From assembly GCA_030522415.1 (NCBI GenBank), contig CM060106.1:25188074-25252073 (forward strand): a DNA stretch of 64,000 nt. The letters are read 5' to 3'. Shown one piece after another: positions 34,029 to 44,120 of this stretch. Position numbers and translations under genes: made by a program. The notes under the pieces were generated by a model that was not told the DNA's origin, made no database searches, and was given only the letters and a program-made list of their open reading frames with translations. Origin of the DNA: Channallabes apus. Lineage: Eukaryota > Chordata > Actinopteri > Siluriformes > Clariidae. Position 1 is the stretch's first letter; each line of letters starts with the position of its first letter.

Positions 34029-34446
34029 CACACACACATAATCGCTATCAAATATTATATTAGAACATAATATGCGCATATGGTTTACAAATTACATGAG
34101 ACAATAAAATAAAATAAGAAATATGAAAATAAATATGTTGAATATGGAAAAATAGAAATATATATGTATACTTTTATATTGTTTATTTTATAATAAAATT
34201 TGTTTTGTACATTTTTTCATTATACATTTTTTTTATTATATATATATAAATATTTATTTGCATATTCATGACTAAACCATGAAAAATAAATGTGTTACAA
34301 AATAAATGTTATACAAGAATTTTAATTAATGGTCTTGAGGGCTGTCTCATGCCTAGGCTTCATTATAATAGTAATATCATTTGATAATAATAAACCTATG
34401 AATTTATGTTCTAATATAATATTTGATAGAGATTATGTGCGTGTGT
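34029..34446. repeat. Inverted repeat with 42-bp arms, MITE-like
   Basis: The left arm 34029-34070 and right arm 34403-34446 are reverse complements, apart from about two mismatches. The shared core includes TAATATAATATTTGATAG. The 330-bp interior is AT-rich and non-coding. It abuts the right end of the hAT element. Confidence 0.8.
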
Positions 34447-34879
34447 GTGTATATACGCAAGATACTTTTCTTTCCCCACGTGAGTCAGTTCACGTCAGCG
34501 CTCTTTAACCAATCAGATGTGACCTCACCATTTCAACCAATCATAACCCGGCATGAGCGCAGCCTTAATCCTGTTAACATGAAATAAACCTGCTATAGAG
34601 CAGGTTCAAGCTTATGGACATGTTGCTATGACAACAATTGCGAGAAGCGCATCGAAGAACGAAACAATCCAAGATCAGGACAAATCCACAACAATCAAAT
34701 CCAGCTAACTGAGTTAGCGACGTACAAAGAACGGACCCCTGTTTAGTTCCATTTTTGGTCATTTATGTTATTGTTGGTGTTTCTGACTTTTCTCTCCCTT
34801 ATTAAAAGACTCTAAGTAGTTCATCTCTGCATATATACCTTCATAAAGCCCACACACAGCACACCTGTTACACACAATG
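34447..34879. other. Unassigned intergenic sequence with CCAAT motifs
   Basis: Two CCAATCA motifs (about 34510 and 34541) precede GCATGAGCGCAG and a GAGCAGGTTCAAGCTTATGG phrase. I recall that phrase from fish DNA transposons but cannot name the family. No convincing ORF is present. Confidence 0.35.
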
Positions 34880-35215
34880 CTCACTTAAATTCTCGTTTGT
34901 TTAGAATTAGCCTGGTATATTGTACTGTCTGCATTTATCTTTAATATTTATTTATCTTTATTTTTATCTCCATGACCACACATTGCATATTCTGCAAATA
35001 CAGTACACCATTCTTACATTTTACCTTACATTTTTATATACTTTACATATTTCTATTTGTAACAATTATAGATTTTATATCTAGATTTAATATATTTTTT
35101 TTATTCTTTCCAATTAGCATTCCTGCCTCCTTACTTCCCTTTTCCTTTCGTTGTGTAAAATTTCACTGCGTATCATACTGTGTATGGTTGTGTATGTGAC
35201 AAATAAATTTGAATA
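34880..35215 (+). mobile_element. 3' end of an L2-type LINE
   Basis: The end TTCACTGCGTATCATACTGT, then GTGACAAATAAATTTGAATA, matches the 3' terminus of the L2 LINE at about 60160-60232. Only 3' UTR remains; it is 5'-truncated. Confidence 0.7.
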
Positions 35216-35589
35216 CAATATATCATTCAAGTACATGTCTGAGCATTACCTCTTTAGTAATTACACTCCCTACTGATCATGGTAATTTGCAAATAAAACA
35301 CGTGATATCAACACCATTAGTGCTACTGCTAATTGTAGGAATTAATTTTTTGGATTTTCATTCCACTGAAATTAATATACAATCCCAAGCCCGGATAAAA
35401 GGTGAGGGTTGCATCAGGAAGGGCATCCAGTGTAAAAAAATAAATAAATAAATCTGTCACTCATTCATATAAACCCTTACTGAAAAAAATATCTGTTTTT
35501 TTGTAAAACAAATATTGTAAAATACAATGCAATATGTTAAGTAATACATTTCCATATATAGGAGACTAGTGCTTATATATAATAATTTT

Positions 35590-36060
35590 TTTATTTATTT
35601 AGTCCTGTCCAATTCTTTTTCTCCGATTTTCTCCCAATCTAGTCGTGTCCAATTCCCTCCGGCCACTAGGGGACTCGCACATTAAGGCTACTCACTACCA
35701 CTCAGCTGGGAGGGCCGAAGACTATCACGCGTTTCCTCCGAACCACATGACGCCAGCCGACCGCATCTTTTCGAACTGCTCGCTCACACACCGTTGGGGG
35801 CGGCATAACACACTCGAGGCCAGCGCTATCCGCTCCCTCCGCATGTGCGAGCTCGCAGACGCCCGCAGAATGGCGTAGAGCCTTGCAGTTAATGTGGGAG
35901 CACTAATACCTCTCATCCCTCCCCGCTAAGAGAGCTCAGCCAATTTAGCTTTCTCGAGGCCTCCGGCTGTGAGAGGAAAGCAGCATCACCCGGGGTTCGA
36001 ACATGCGATCTCCGGATGATAGGGCGAGCGCTTTAACCTACTGTGCCACTCAGAGGCCGT
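35590..36060 (-). mobile_element. Third tRNA-derived SINE/long composite repeat
   Basis: On the minus strand the head GGCCTCTGAGTGGCACAGTA is followed by GTTCGAACCCCGGGTGATGC (B-box region), a GC-rich body and a 3' end GATTGGGAGAAAATCGGAGA. This is a tRNA-like retroposon typical of ostariophysan genomes in my recollection. The 77-codon frame inside is not a gene. Confidence 0.72.
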
Positions 36061-36114
36061 GCTTATATTTATTATAAAATATGAATGAAGCATGTATGGA
36101 TATGTATGGATATA

Positions 36115-36292
36115 TATACACTACCGTTCAAAAGTTTTAGAACACTTTCTAACTCCATGATGGTTCCTGATTTTTATTTCTTTCTACATTGTAAAGGAAT
36201 GCTGAAGGTGTCCAAAAAATGCTTTAATCTCCTTTGAACAGTTGATATTAAGATGTGTCTGCTACTTATGCTCTGTAAAGTTTGCTTACCGT
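36115..36292 (+). mobile_element. Tc1/mariner-type terminal fragment
   Basis: TACACTACCGTTCAAAAGTT is a common fish Tc1-like terminus. The element is interrupted by the L2 LINE that follows. Confidence 0.6.
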
Positions 36293-36356
36293 GCCAGCAG
36301 AAGCACAGATGATGCAGTCTCCATAGCGCTGCACTCTGTACTCACAATGTACTCAC

Positions 36357-37325
36357 TTGGACAATACAAACACCTATGCACGACAATTGTTTGTTGACTT
36401 TAGTTCAGCTTTTAATACTCTTTTACCCTCTAAGTTAATCACCAAACTTAGAGATCTGGATATTAACATCTCACTTTGTAATTGGATTACGGACTTTTTG
36501 ACCAACAGACCCCAGCATATCAGGTCAGGCCACATCTGCTCCACTACCGTCACGCTCAACACTGGCGTACCACAGGGCTGTGTGCTAAGCCCCTTCCTTT
36601 ACTCCCTCTTCACCCACGACTGTAGGCCTGTGTATGGATCTAACAACATAATCAAGTTTGCAGACGATACTACGGTGATTGGCCTCATCAGCAACAACGA
36701 TGAGTCTGCCTACAGGGAGGAGATCAAGCACCTGGCCACTTGGTGCACGGACAATAATCTGCTCCTTAACACCAAGAAGACCAAGGAGCTCATTGTGTAC
36801 TTCAGGAAAGGAGGAAGAGGTTCACATGAACCCATTCACATCAATGGGATGGTTGTTGAACTTGTCTCATCCTTCAAGTTCCTGGGGACCCACATATCGG
36901 AGAACCTATCCTGGTCCATTAACACCTCTAGCCTGGTCAAGAAGGCTCACCAGCGCCTATTCTTCTTGAGAACACTTAAGAAGAACCAGCTGTCCTCAAC
37001 TACTTTGGTGAACTTCTATCGCTGCACAATAGAAAGCATCCTAACCAACTGTGTCACAGTTTGGTACGGAAGCTGCTCTGTTGCTGAACGCAAGGCACTG
37101 CAGCGGGTGGTGAAAACTGCCCAGCGTATTATAGGGACTCCACTTCCAGCCATTGAGGACATTCAAAAGAAACACTGTGTGCGTCGAGCACGCAGTATTC
37201 TTAAGGATTACTCTCACCCTGCCCACAAGATGTTTTCTCTTCTGCCTTCTGGTCGGCGCTTCAGGTGTCCCAGGTCAAGAACTAGCAGACTGAGGAACAG
37301 CTTCCTTCCCAGAGCTGTCTCCTAA
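36357..37325 (+). pseudogene. L2 LINE reverse transcriptase, 5'-truncated
   Basis: A 322-residue frame carries reverse-transcriptase blocks: [17 protein letters not shown] (block A, catalytic D), [20 protein letters not shown], the FADDTTV catalytic loop (about residues 101-107), then thumb and C-terminal text ending in [19 protein letters not shown]. The N-terminal fingers and the endonuclease are missing. The codon upstream of the ATG is not a natural start. The frame is broken just upstream (NRSTDDA-like text at 36300-36350 in another frame). It cannot be autonomous. Confidence 0.88.
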
Positions 37326-37632
37326 TTGAACTCTGCCCCCCACTGACACCTGCTCACCCCTCACACACCCCTATACTCTTCCCATTACACTATTCACACT
37401 TCACACTATTTACACTTTTTACACTATTTAATATGGACTGCAATGTACACACCTGTTTGCAAATACAAATATCCATGCACAACACATTTGTAAACTTCTG
37501 ATTGGGTATATATTCGTACATGTCTACTTATAAATTCCTGTACATTCTGTACATGTCAACCTTATGTTCATATCTATCTGTACATGTCTACTTGTAATTC
37601 CTGTCTATAGAAAATAGCAACCTGTACATTAT

Positions 37633-38080
37633 TGTAACATCTGGGCCACCAGGGAAGAAGATCCGGTTCTCCGGACTACTGAGCCGCCGCTTTGTCTCCC
37701 CCTAGTGTGTCTATGTCCGTATGTCAATCACTATTATCCCCAAGTAGATTCACCTGTGTATCCCTTGTGTGTGTTCCTATATAAACCAGCCGACCCCGTA
37801 GCCACCTGTTCGTCCACCGTTATGCTAACCAAACACACCAGCCTCTTATCTGACTTTTACATGCCCCACATCTTCTTCCTATATTCTAGGACTGAGCCTG
37901 CTCACAGCTCGAACGCCGTGACAGTGGAACACTGACACAAGGACCCTTTTTGAATGTTGGGAGCACTTTCAGTATTTTCAGTTTTCATTGGGACTGTTTG
38001 TGTTTAGAACGTGTTGTAAATAAATATTCACTGGTGTGCACGCCTGCGTCTGCGTCTACTTCTACGAGCAGATCATGACA
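37633..38080 (+). repeat. 5' LTR of the plus-strand Ty3 element
   Basis: 448 bp, TG...CA ends, with a TATATAAA box and the R-region segment complementary to the primer site. Confidence 0.93.
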
Positions 38081-39454
38081 GATGGACGAACCTACCAAGA
38101 CGCAGCAGGCATTCCCCTGCCTGGCGATGGAAACCCGATGCAGTACATCGAAAAACAGCAGAAGGAAATCGAAGGCCTGGCACGAGCGGTGAGCGACCTG
38201 GCGCACTGTGTGAAACACCTCGCCATCCCAGATCCTTCTACATCGAGGGCTACGAGATGCGCCACGCCGTCACCACCTCGCGCCGCTCCACCGGAAAGGT
38301 ATGCAGGTGATCCGGAGGGGTTTTAACGTTTTATTTTGGCATGTGAGCTTTACCTGTCGGATTATCTCGACATGACGGACACACAGCGGATCAGGTTCGT
38401 CATCCAACAGCTCACAGGTCCCGCGATGGATTGGGCGGCAGCCATTTGGAGTGAAGGCGGGGAGCTCACGTCCAGATATCACCGGTTCATGGAGTCGATG
38501 AAGGCGGTGTTCGATCATCCCGACCAAGGACGCTCAGGTGAACAGCGCCTCATGAGACTAAAACAAGGAAGTCTGCCCGTGGCGGAGTACGCCATTAAGT
38601 TTCGTGTCATGGCCGCGGAGAGTGGCTGGTGCGAGAAAAGTCTGCTCGCCTGGTTCCGGGACAGACTTCAGCCCGAGATCCAGCTCGAGCTGGCATGCCG
38701 GGACGCCAGTCTCTCGCTGGATGAGACCATCAGCCTGGCCGTCACGCTCGACCAGCACCTCCGCAGCCAACGCCCGCAAACTTCCGCCAGGGCAACACCG
38801 CCACGCCAATATGACATGCGCCACAAGCCTCCACGCGACGTGGGAGAAATGGCGCGGCCCGAGCCAATGGATATGAACACTTCCCACCTCTCGGGGGCAG
38901 AGAGAAGAAGGCGGATCACGTCGGGACTATGTTTGTACTGTGCAGGGGAGAATCACCTGATCAAGGACTGCGAGTTACTAAAAGTAACATCTCATACACC
39001 GCCCCGCACACATCACCCTTTCTGTGTACCTGCACAATTGTCTTACGATAATAATGTTCTGTCTGTCTTCCCTTTAGTATATTCTGGGGCGGCTGGTAAT
39101 TTCATCTCCTCTACTCTGGTTTCCTCGCTGCGAGCTCCCATGTCGAAGCTTCCACAGCCAGTAACAGTTAAAGCTCTAGATGGCCGTGAGTTAGATCAAT
39201 CGCCTATTAAATCTATCACTGCGCCCCTGCAATTAACTTTCCCCGACCACACGGAGGAGCTAAAATTCTTCGTGCTACCTCAGTCTGGTCATTCCGTCGT
39301 GCTAGGTCTCCCATGGCTTAGCGCCCAAAACCCTAATTTCGATTGGAATCAGTCAGGTGTCATATCATGGTCCCCTAAATGCGCAAAATTCTGTAAACCG
39401 GCCATATTGACTAGAGAGTCCGAAAGCCCAACAAAAAATAAACGTGCCATCTGA
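38074..39454 (+). pseudogene. Ty3 gag and protease region, one in-frame stop
   Basis: The frame opened by the ATG at 38074 (overlapping the last LTR bases) runs through a helical N-terminal part (YIEKQQKEIEGLARAVSDLA). It meets one TAA stop at 38324-38326 and continues in the same frame to 39454. It includes capsid-like text (WAAAIW, FDHPDQGRSGEQRL) and one zinc knuckle of the form CX2CX4HX4C (CLYCAGENHLIKDC). The protease follows, but its catalytic triplet reads YSGA instead of DSGA, so the enzyme is predicted dead. Pol begins in a different frame with an 11-nt overlap. Confidence 0.87.
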
Positions 39455-40740
39455 GTATGCGAGATTTAAACAGGTATTTAGTGTTAGGGCAGCTGCACGA
39501 CTTCCCCCTCATCGCCCGTGGGACTGCACGATTGAGCTGTTGCCAGGGAAAGCACCTCCTTGCTCGCGCATTTATCCATTGTCAGTGGCTGAAACCAGGG
39601 CAATGGAGGAATACGTGAGTGAGGCACTCCAGCAGGGGCTCATCAGCAGGTCCACGTCACCCGCTTCAGCAGGGTTTTTTTTTCATAGAAAAAAAAGGGG
39701 GGGGGGGTGTATTGATTATAGGGGGCTCAATGCAGTCACAATAAAATATAAACACCCACTGCCCCTGGTCCCAGCCGCAATCGACCAGCTCCGAGGCGCC
39801 TCCATTTTCACCAAACACGACCTCCGCAGCGCATATAACCTTGTTCATGTGCGTAAGGGTGACGAATGGAAGACTGCGTTTAGCACTACATCTGGGCATT
39901 ACCAGTATAACGTGATGGCATATGGACTGGTAAACGCACCTGCGGTGTTTCAGGGGTTCATGAATGACGTGTTTCGGGATATGTATAACCGTTTTGTCAT
40001 AATATACCTGGATGATATCTTGGTTTATTCACGGTCATATTCAGAACACGTCAATCATGTGACCGCCGTCCTTCAGCGCCTGCGCGAACACGAGCTCTAT
40101 GTGAAGGCAGAGAAATGCACATTTCATCAGCGGGAGGTGGCATTCCTCGGCTATCGCATAGGGCCACTGGGGGTCGAAATGGAGCCGACCAAGGTTGCGG
40201 CGGTGCAACAATGGCCGGAACCCACGTCAGTGAAGGAGCTACAAAGATTCCTGGGATTTGCCAACTTTTATAGGCGGTTCATTCGGGGCTTCAGCATGGT
40301 GGCAGTACCACTCACCTCACTACTGATAGGTAAACCGAAACGCCTCCGCGAGTTCCCATTGGAAGTGCGTGAGGCGTTTGCGCGTCTCAAAACTGCATTT
40401 ACATCAGCACCTATCTTAAAATTACCGAACCCTGACAAGCCCTTTATAGTAGAGGTAGATGCGTCCGAGGTAGGGATAGGAGCAGTGCTGTCACAACGCC
40501 ATGGCCACCCCGAGAAACTCTACCCTTGCGCTTTCTTTTCTAGGAAATTAACACCTGCCGAGCGAAATTACGATATCGGTAACAGAGAACTGCTAGCAAT
40601 TTCCCTTGGGGATTAATAAAGTTCTTTGAATCTTGAATCTTGAATCTAGCAGTAAAAGCGGCGTTAGGGGAGTGGCGACACTGGCTGGAGGGGGCAAAAC
40701 ACTCATTCACGGTACTCACTGACCACCGTAATCTCGAGTA
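39444..40740 (+). pseudogene. Ty3 pol: reverse transcriptase and partial RNase H
   Basis: The frame 39444-40616 carries [20 protein letters not shown], then [18 protein letters not shown] and the YLDDILVYS catalytic motif (about residues 189-197). [11 protein letters not shown] follows, then the RNase H entry [19 protein letters not shown] 47-bp LINE-tail insertion at 40599-40645 terminates it. After the insertion the frame picks up again with [20 protein letters not shown] and ends at about 40740. The rest of RNase H, the integrase and any chromodomain are absent. Confidence 0.9.
40593..40651 (+). mobile_element. 47-bp LINE-tail insertion with 6-bp target duplication
   Basis: ATTTCCCTTGGGGATTAATA starts the insert and TTGAATC repeats end it (40599-40645). 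CTAGCA is duplicated on either side (40593-40598 and 40646-40651). Removing it restores the reading register of the RNase H region. It is an extremely short, 5'-truncated L2-type retroinsertion. Confidence 0.88.
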
Positions 40741-40802
40741 CCGACAACGCGGAGGGGGCGCCATCGCCTCCCTCAGGAGGCCGGTTCTGGGGGAGGGGGT
40801 AC

Positions 40803-41258
40803 TGTAACATCTGGGCCACCACGGCCTCAGGGAAGAAGATCTGGTTCTCCGGACTACTGAGCCACCGCTTTGTCTCCCCCTAGTGTGTCTATGTCCGTAT
40901 GTCAATCACTATTATCCCCAAGTAGATTCACCTGTGTATCCCTTGTGTGTGTTCCTATATAAACCAGCCGACCCCGTAGCCACCTGTTCGTCCACCGTTA
41001 TGCTAACCAAACACACCAGCCTCTTATCTGACTTTTTCATGTCCCACATCTTCTTCCTATATTCTAGGACTGAGCCTGCTCACAGCTTGAACGCTGTGAC
41101 AGTGGAACATTGACACGAGGACCATTTTTGAATGTTGGGAGCACCTTCAGTATTTTCTGTTTTCATTGGGACTGTTTGTGTTTAGAACGTGTTGTAAATA
41201 AATATTCACTGGTGTGCACGCCTGCGTCTGCGTCTACTTCTACGAGCAGATCATGACA
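40803..41258 (+). repeat. 3' LTR of the plus-strand Ty3 element
   Basis: 456 bp, TG...CA ends, preceded by a polypurine tract rich in G (40785-40801). It differs from the 5' LTR by an extra 8 bp and scattered substitutions. Confidence 0.93.
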
Positions 41259-41742
41259 ATTATGCTTATATCTATTTGCAAATTCCCAACTACAGTTAAC
41301 AGCAACTTGTACTGTATATATTGTTCATCCACTGTAAATTTATAATTATAGTTACTTACAATCTGTATACTATGCTCACATAATATCCTGTACATTATGC
41401 TCATATCTATTTGCAAATTCCTGACTACAGTTAATAGCAACCTGTATATACGGTTCATCCATTGTAAATTTATAAGTATAGTTACTAGTAATCTGTATAT
41501 TATGCTCACATAATATCTTTCTGTAATAGTTACCCATAGCTTCTCTCTGCACATATCCCTTTTTAAGTGTACTTAGAACTTATACCTTTATCCTGCACTT
41601 TCTGCTAATTGCACTTCTGTTTAGACCTAAACTGCATTTCATTGCCTTGTACTTGTACATGTGTAATGACAATAAAGTTTAATCTAATCTAATCTAATCT
41701 AATCTAATCTAATCTAATCTAATCTAATCTAATCTAATCTAA

Positions 41743-42374
41743 AGACTTCATAACGCCTCTAATCTGAGCTGCTGTTAATTGGTCATTTTTCAGGCTGATA
41801 ACTCTAAATGAACTTCTCGTCTGTTTTCATCACTGCCTACTGTTACATTAGGTGAGGAACGCCTGTGACGTGATTGCAGTGTACATAAAAGTTAATTTGC
41901 AAATTTACATCTGTGACACGTCCACCTTATGACATAAAACAGGACAATCTTCACCTGTGACGCACCCAGAGTATGACAGAATATGTGTCAGAGTATGACA
42001 CAAAATGAACAGTCTCCTGAGATACGCCCGCAGTATAACAAAATGCTTAAAATTGCAGATGATTACCTTTGCCAACACCGGTCAGTCACCGCCCACTGGT
42101 CAAACACCACCTGCCGTCTGCCACCCAAGCTTGAGATGACTACTGCTCAATTAGTAAAGTCTTTGCCATACCTGCGACGAAATTACTTGTGCAAACACAC
42201 AAAAATACAAAGCCACAAACAAATTTTATGTTCCCTACCAAAGTGAAGCCTAAGATTAGATCATCCATCCATCTAGGAACCTCTGTAGTCCAACTAAGGA
42301 CTGTGGAGGCCAATGTTGACCATTGTATTTATTCCAATTTGTATGACCGTGGTAGGATCTCCGGTCAATACTCA
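41743..42374. other. Intergenic spacer
   Basis: No recognised element. Near 41920-42010 there are loose repeats of a GACACGTCCACCTTATGACA-like phrase. Short open frames have no domain. Confidence 0.45.
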
Positions 42375-42416
42375 CACGCACATTCACAAACATCGGGCAA
42401 TTTAGAAACACCAATT

Positions 42417-42701
42417 TGTAAGGGTTTGTCCCTAGAGAGCGCCAAATGCCCAGAGTCTTTTTGTGTTTGTATTTTAGGTTGTAGTTTGTTAGAACTGAAC
42501 TGCATTTCCCATAGAGCGCCTCGGTCAGGTGACAAGAGCGCACACCTGAAACGAGGCGATGAATTTAAGTTAATTGTTATAAATAGCCTGACTGAAGTTC
42601 AGGACGTTAATATATAACAATAAAGAATAAGAAAATAACTATCTTGAACTTTTTTGCAATTATGCCACGCACACGTAGAAACAGACGACCAAGACGTGAC
42701 A
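42417..42701 (+). repeat. 5' LTR of the non-autonomous element
   Basis: TG...CA ends, TATA-like TTATAAATAG and polyadenylation signal AATAAA. It is similar in sequence order to the minus-strand LTR at 47595-48760 (TGTAAGG, CCTAGAG, CACCTCGGTCA-type and TATAAATAG motifs). Confidence 0.83.
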
Positions 42702-42703
42702 GA

Positions 42704-43900
42704 ATGCTAGACCGTCATAGTGGCTTAGCGGAGGTCTCTCCCCTAGATGTTTTTTGGAGGGGAGCAATGACCGTGTCGCCGGAGAAAGTGAACTGGCTGG
42801 GTGACTTTGAGGAGCAGAGTGAGCGAGGGGAGCTGCAAAGCTGGGAAGGCTACAGGCTCGCCTTCCGGCGGACACCGTTCAAGAGCGATGCAGCTCCGGG
42901 TGACAAACTTTCGCGCACCGACCAGGAGGTACGGACCAAGAAGGTTTGGTACGGCGGTGGCGAGAGGGAAGAGGAACCTCAGACGGAGCCGCAATGTAAA
43001 GAGGAAGGAACGAGGAATCTTTACATGTTCTGGGCAGAGGTGAATGAGGAGCGTATTCAAAGCCTGCGGGAGCAGGTGGAACAGCTCCAAAATCTGCTCG
43101 TCCAAATTCGCGAGAGCCGCGCTGCAGGCACTGTTCCTCCTCCTCTGATTGGCGACTAGCTTCCAACGCTTCCTCCGATCTTCGAAACAGAGGAAACAGC
43201 GCTTCCTGCACCTACGCTGGACAGCAAGGATGACATCACGTTTCCTCCTCCTCCACCTCTCCTCGACTTCAAGGATGTCGCGTTTCCTCCACCTTCGCCT
43301 GTCCTCGACTTCAAGGGCGTCGCGTTTCCTTCACCTCCACAGTATCTCCTTGACAGAGTGGAAGTTGCGCTTCTTCCCCCGCCTCCCGGCTTCGAGGACA
43401 TCGTACAAGTTCCTCAGCCCGGTTTCGAGGAAGTTGCGCTTCTTCCCCCGCCTCCTGGCTTCTAGGACATTGTGCTAGTTCCTCAACCCGGCTTCGAGGA
43501 CATCGTGCTTCCTCCTCCGCCTCCCGGCTTCAAGGAAGTCATGCTAGCTCCTCAGCCCAGCTCTGCGGATGTCGCTTCAGCTCTGCAACCCCAAGCACCG
43601 AGAACGTTGCATCAGCTCCTCGGCACGACGCAGAGATCATCGTACCCGCTCCTCAGCACGACGCCGAGATTGACGTGCCCGTTCCTCAGCACGACGCCGA
43701 GATTGATGTGTCTGCTCCTCAGCCCGATGCAGAGATCGACGTGCCTGCTCCTCAGCCTGCAGCCGAGATCGACGTCACTCTGCTTCAGGTACATCGGCCT
43801 GGTGTTAGGAGGCAAGACTCGAAACGTTGGGGTGGGAGTCCTGGACGTCCGGTGGCACTCCGGAGCGTTTTTAAGGGGGGGGGGGGGGGGGGAATGTAAG
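42704..43900 (+). pseudogene. Gag-like protein with proline-rich tandem repeats (two in-frame TAG stops and a frameshift)
   Basis: The ATG at 42704 opens 151 codons (MLDRHSGLAEVSPLDVFW...). The start has a conserved-looking VNWLGDFEEQ and a leucine-heptad coiled coil near residues 115-140 (ERIQSLREQVEQLQNLLVQI). After a TAG at 43157 the same frame continues as repeats of the type PPPPGFEDIV/PQPGFEEVAL. A second TAG lies at 43463, where sister repeats have GAG. A frame change near 43590 then gives repeats of the type PAPQHDAEIDV. No zinc knuckle or enzyme domain is seen. I do not recognise the family. Confidence 0.6.
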
Positions 43901-44120
43901 GGTAGAAACAGAAACAGACGTAGAAACAGACTACCAAGACGTGACACAATTAGTCTAATCTGCATGTTTTTTGATTGTAGGACAAAACCAGAGAACCTGG
44001 AGTAAACCCACCAAGCACGGGGAAAACTCCATGCACACAGACCTGATGCAGAAAATCAAACCCAGAACCCGGAAGTGCAAGGCGACAATGGGAGCCGCTA
44101 CGCCACCATGCCAACAGTTT

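Larger units (their letters stand above)
37633..41258 (+). mobile_element. Ty3/gypsy retrotransposon, self-priming type, integrase deleted
   Basis: The 5' LTR 37633-38080 and 3' LTR 40803-41258 both start TGTAACATCTGGGCC and end GATCATGACA. They differ by an 8-bp indel and about 11 substitutions, so the insertion is young. The target duplication is ATTAT (37628-37632 and 41259-41263). A TATATAAA box is at 37778. GTTCGTCCA, 28-30 nt downstream (37808-37816), is complementary to TGGACGAAC just after the LTR (38083-38091), the Tf1/sushi self-priming arrangement. A G-rich polypurine tract precedes the 3' LTR. Gag, protease, reverse transcriptase and the start of RNase H are present; most of RNase H and all of integrase are deleted. 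Confidence 0.93.
36293..41742 (+). mobile_element. L2-clade LINE split by an LTR retrotransposon
   Basis: The LINE body at about 36293-37632 resumes at 41264 and ends in an (AATCT)n tail (41680-41742), the tandem-repeat 3' end typical of L2/CR1 elements. It is 5'-truncated within the reverse transcriptase. The 3' UTR contains tandem copies of a unit of about 136 bp. The LTR element at 37633-41258 lies within this UTR, flanked by ATTAT. Confidence 0.88.
42412..43951 (+). mobile_element. Non-autonomous LTR retrotransposon with proline-rich repeat ORF
   Basis: The element spans 42417-43946 and is flanked by CAATT on each side. The left LTR (42417-42701, 285 bp) starts TGTAAGGGTTTGTCC and ends AAGACGTGACA. 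It has TTATAAATAG at about 42580 and AATAAAG near 42622. The right LTR (43895-43946) keeps only TGTAAGGG and the last 44 bp. A long G tract (polypurine tract) precedes it. One gag-like frame opens two bases after the LTR, as in the Ty3 elements of this window. There is no protease, reverse transcriptase or integrase, so mobilisation must have been in trans. Confidence 0.85.
42375..44120 (-). mobile_element. SINE split into two pieces by an LTR element
   Basis: The left piece (about 42375-42416: CACAAACATCGGGCAATTTA...) and the right piece (43947-44120: AATCTGCATG...CCAAGCACGGGGAAAACTCC...TACGCCACCATGCC) form one minus-strand SINE of the copy A family. CAATT is duplicated at the break. Confidence 0.85.

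Noticed and set aside
41680..41742. Possible CRISPR-like direct repeat array of AATCT units
   Set aside because: The units are 5 bp without spacers and form the tail of an L2 LINE in a vertebrate genome.
42189..42617. 142-codon frame
   Set aside because: It crosses the SINE fragment and LTR boundary, so it cannot be a real ancestral gene.
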